From contig JAAYJB010000110.1 in NCBI GenBank assembly GCA_012523155.1, forward strand, positions 1-5,567: a DNA stretch of 5,567 nt, in the 5' to 3' direction. This stretch comes from Synergistaceae bacterium. Its GTDB lineage: Bacteria; Synergistota; Synergistia; Synergistales; Aminobacteriaceae. A program made the position numbers and the translations under genes. The notes beneath the pieces were generated by a model. That model did no database searches. It was not told where the DNA came from and saw only the letters and a list, made by a program, of their open reading frames with translations. Below, piece by piece: positions 5,355 through 5,567 of the stretch (position 1 is its first letter; each line of letters begins with the position of its first letter).

Positions 5355-5567
5355 TCACTCGCCGGTGTAATAGGTGCCTTCGATTCTCAGTGAGGCCTTT
5401 CCGCCGAAGAGGACCTTTCCGTCCTTCGTCCTCAGCCTGACTTCATTAAAGATCCGGTTGCCGCCGCCCTGCTCTATTTTGATGCTGTGGCCGTTCCACT
5501 TCCTGTTCTTGATGAGGTAGCAGCCGAAGGCGCTGTTTCCCGACCCGGTGGCGGGGTCCTCCAGGTA
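5355..5567 (-). CDS. PhzF-family isomerase/epimerase, C-terminal fragment (cut by window edge)
   Basis: The last 70 residues of a PhzF-family protein; full members are usually about 260-300 residues, so most of the gene lies beyond the right edge. The visible part opens with YLEDPATGSGNSAFGCYL, the family's conserved EDPATGS block, whose Asp lies in the active site of PhzF. It then has IKIEQGGGNR (about 29-38), matching the 'EQG...R' motif of the second diaminopimelate-epimerase-like lobe, and ends with KVLFGGKASLRIEGTYYTGE, the usual closing strands (g-G-x-a-x-x-x-x-G). Members carry out double-bond isomerisation or epimerisation; PhzF itself acts in phenazine synthesis, but most bacterial homologues have unknown substrates and no phenazine genes are seen here. 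The stop is TGA at 5355-5357. The next minus-strand gene, the AbiEi-like one, starts 224 bp later with its own likely promoter, so co-transcription is doubtful. Confidence 0.85.
   Translation of the reverse strand, partial: YLEDPATGSGNSAFGCYLIKNRKWNGHSIKIEQGGGNRIFNEVRLRTKDGKVLFGGKASLRIEGTYYTGE

Overview
The window is about 5.6 kb of GC-rich bacterial chromosome with ordinary, tightly packed genes. Each start with a visible Shine-Dalgarno sequence has a purine-rich one, and no phage, insertion sequence, CRISPR or RNA gene is visible. The sequence does not fix the organism. A moderately GC-rich free-living or anaerobic bacterium (for example Synergistota, Firmicutes or a deltaproteobacterial-type lineage) would fit, but that is a guess from gene content and base composition.

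Seven protein genes can be supported, six on the minus strand and one on the plus strand. Reading the minus strand from right to left: (i) the C-terminal end of a PhzF-family isomerase (5355-5567, cut by the right edge); (ii) a 224-bp gap with an AT-rich promoter/operator-like segment; (iii) a 239-residue protein resembling AbiEi-type antitoxin/transcriptional regulators (4411-5130), with no AbiEii toxin gene next to it; (iv) a 125-bp gap with a perfect 10-bp inverted repeat; (v) a classical short-chain dehydrogenase/reductase (3536-4285). The plus-strand amidase-signature hydrolase (2152-3525) converges on the SDR gene. The two stop codons are 10 bp apart and lie in or beside one perfect 7-bp hairpin.

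Left of the amidase, across a 250-bp divergent intergenic region, three minus-strand genes follow with short gaps: a GNAT N-acetyltransferase (1404-1874), a class I SAM-dependent methyltransferase (657-1340) and a YitT-family membrane protein (1-590, cut by the left edge). The 63- and 66-bp gaps and the lack of a clear terminator allow a three-gene operon, but the functions do not make an obvious pathway.

I do not see a convincing new biological system. The points most worth a second look are the orphan AbiEi-like regulator with a dyad in its promoter region, the strong inverted repeat upstream of the SDR gene, the Asn-to-Asp change at the SDR catalytic-tetrad position, and short coding-like open frames in the gap beside the PhzF gene.
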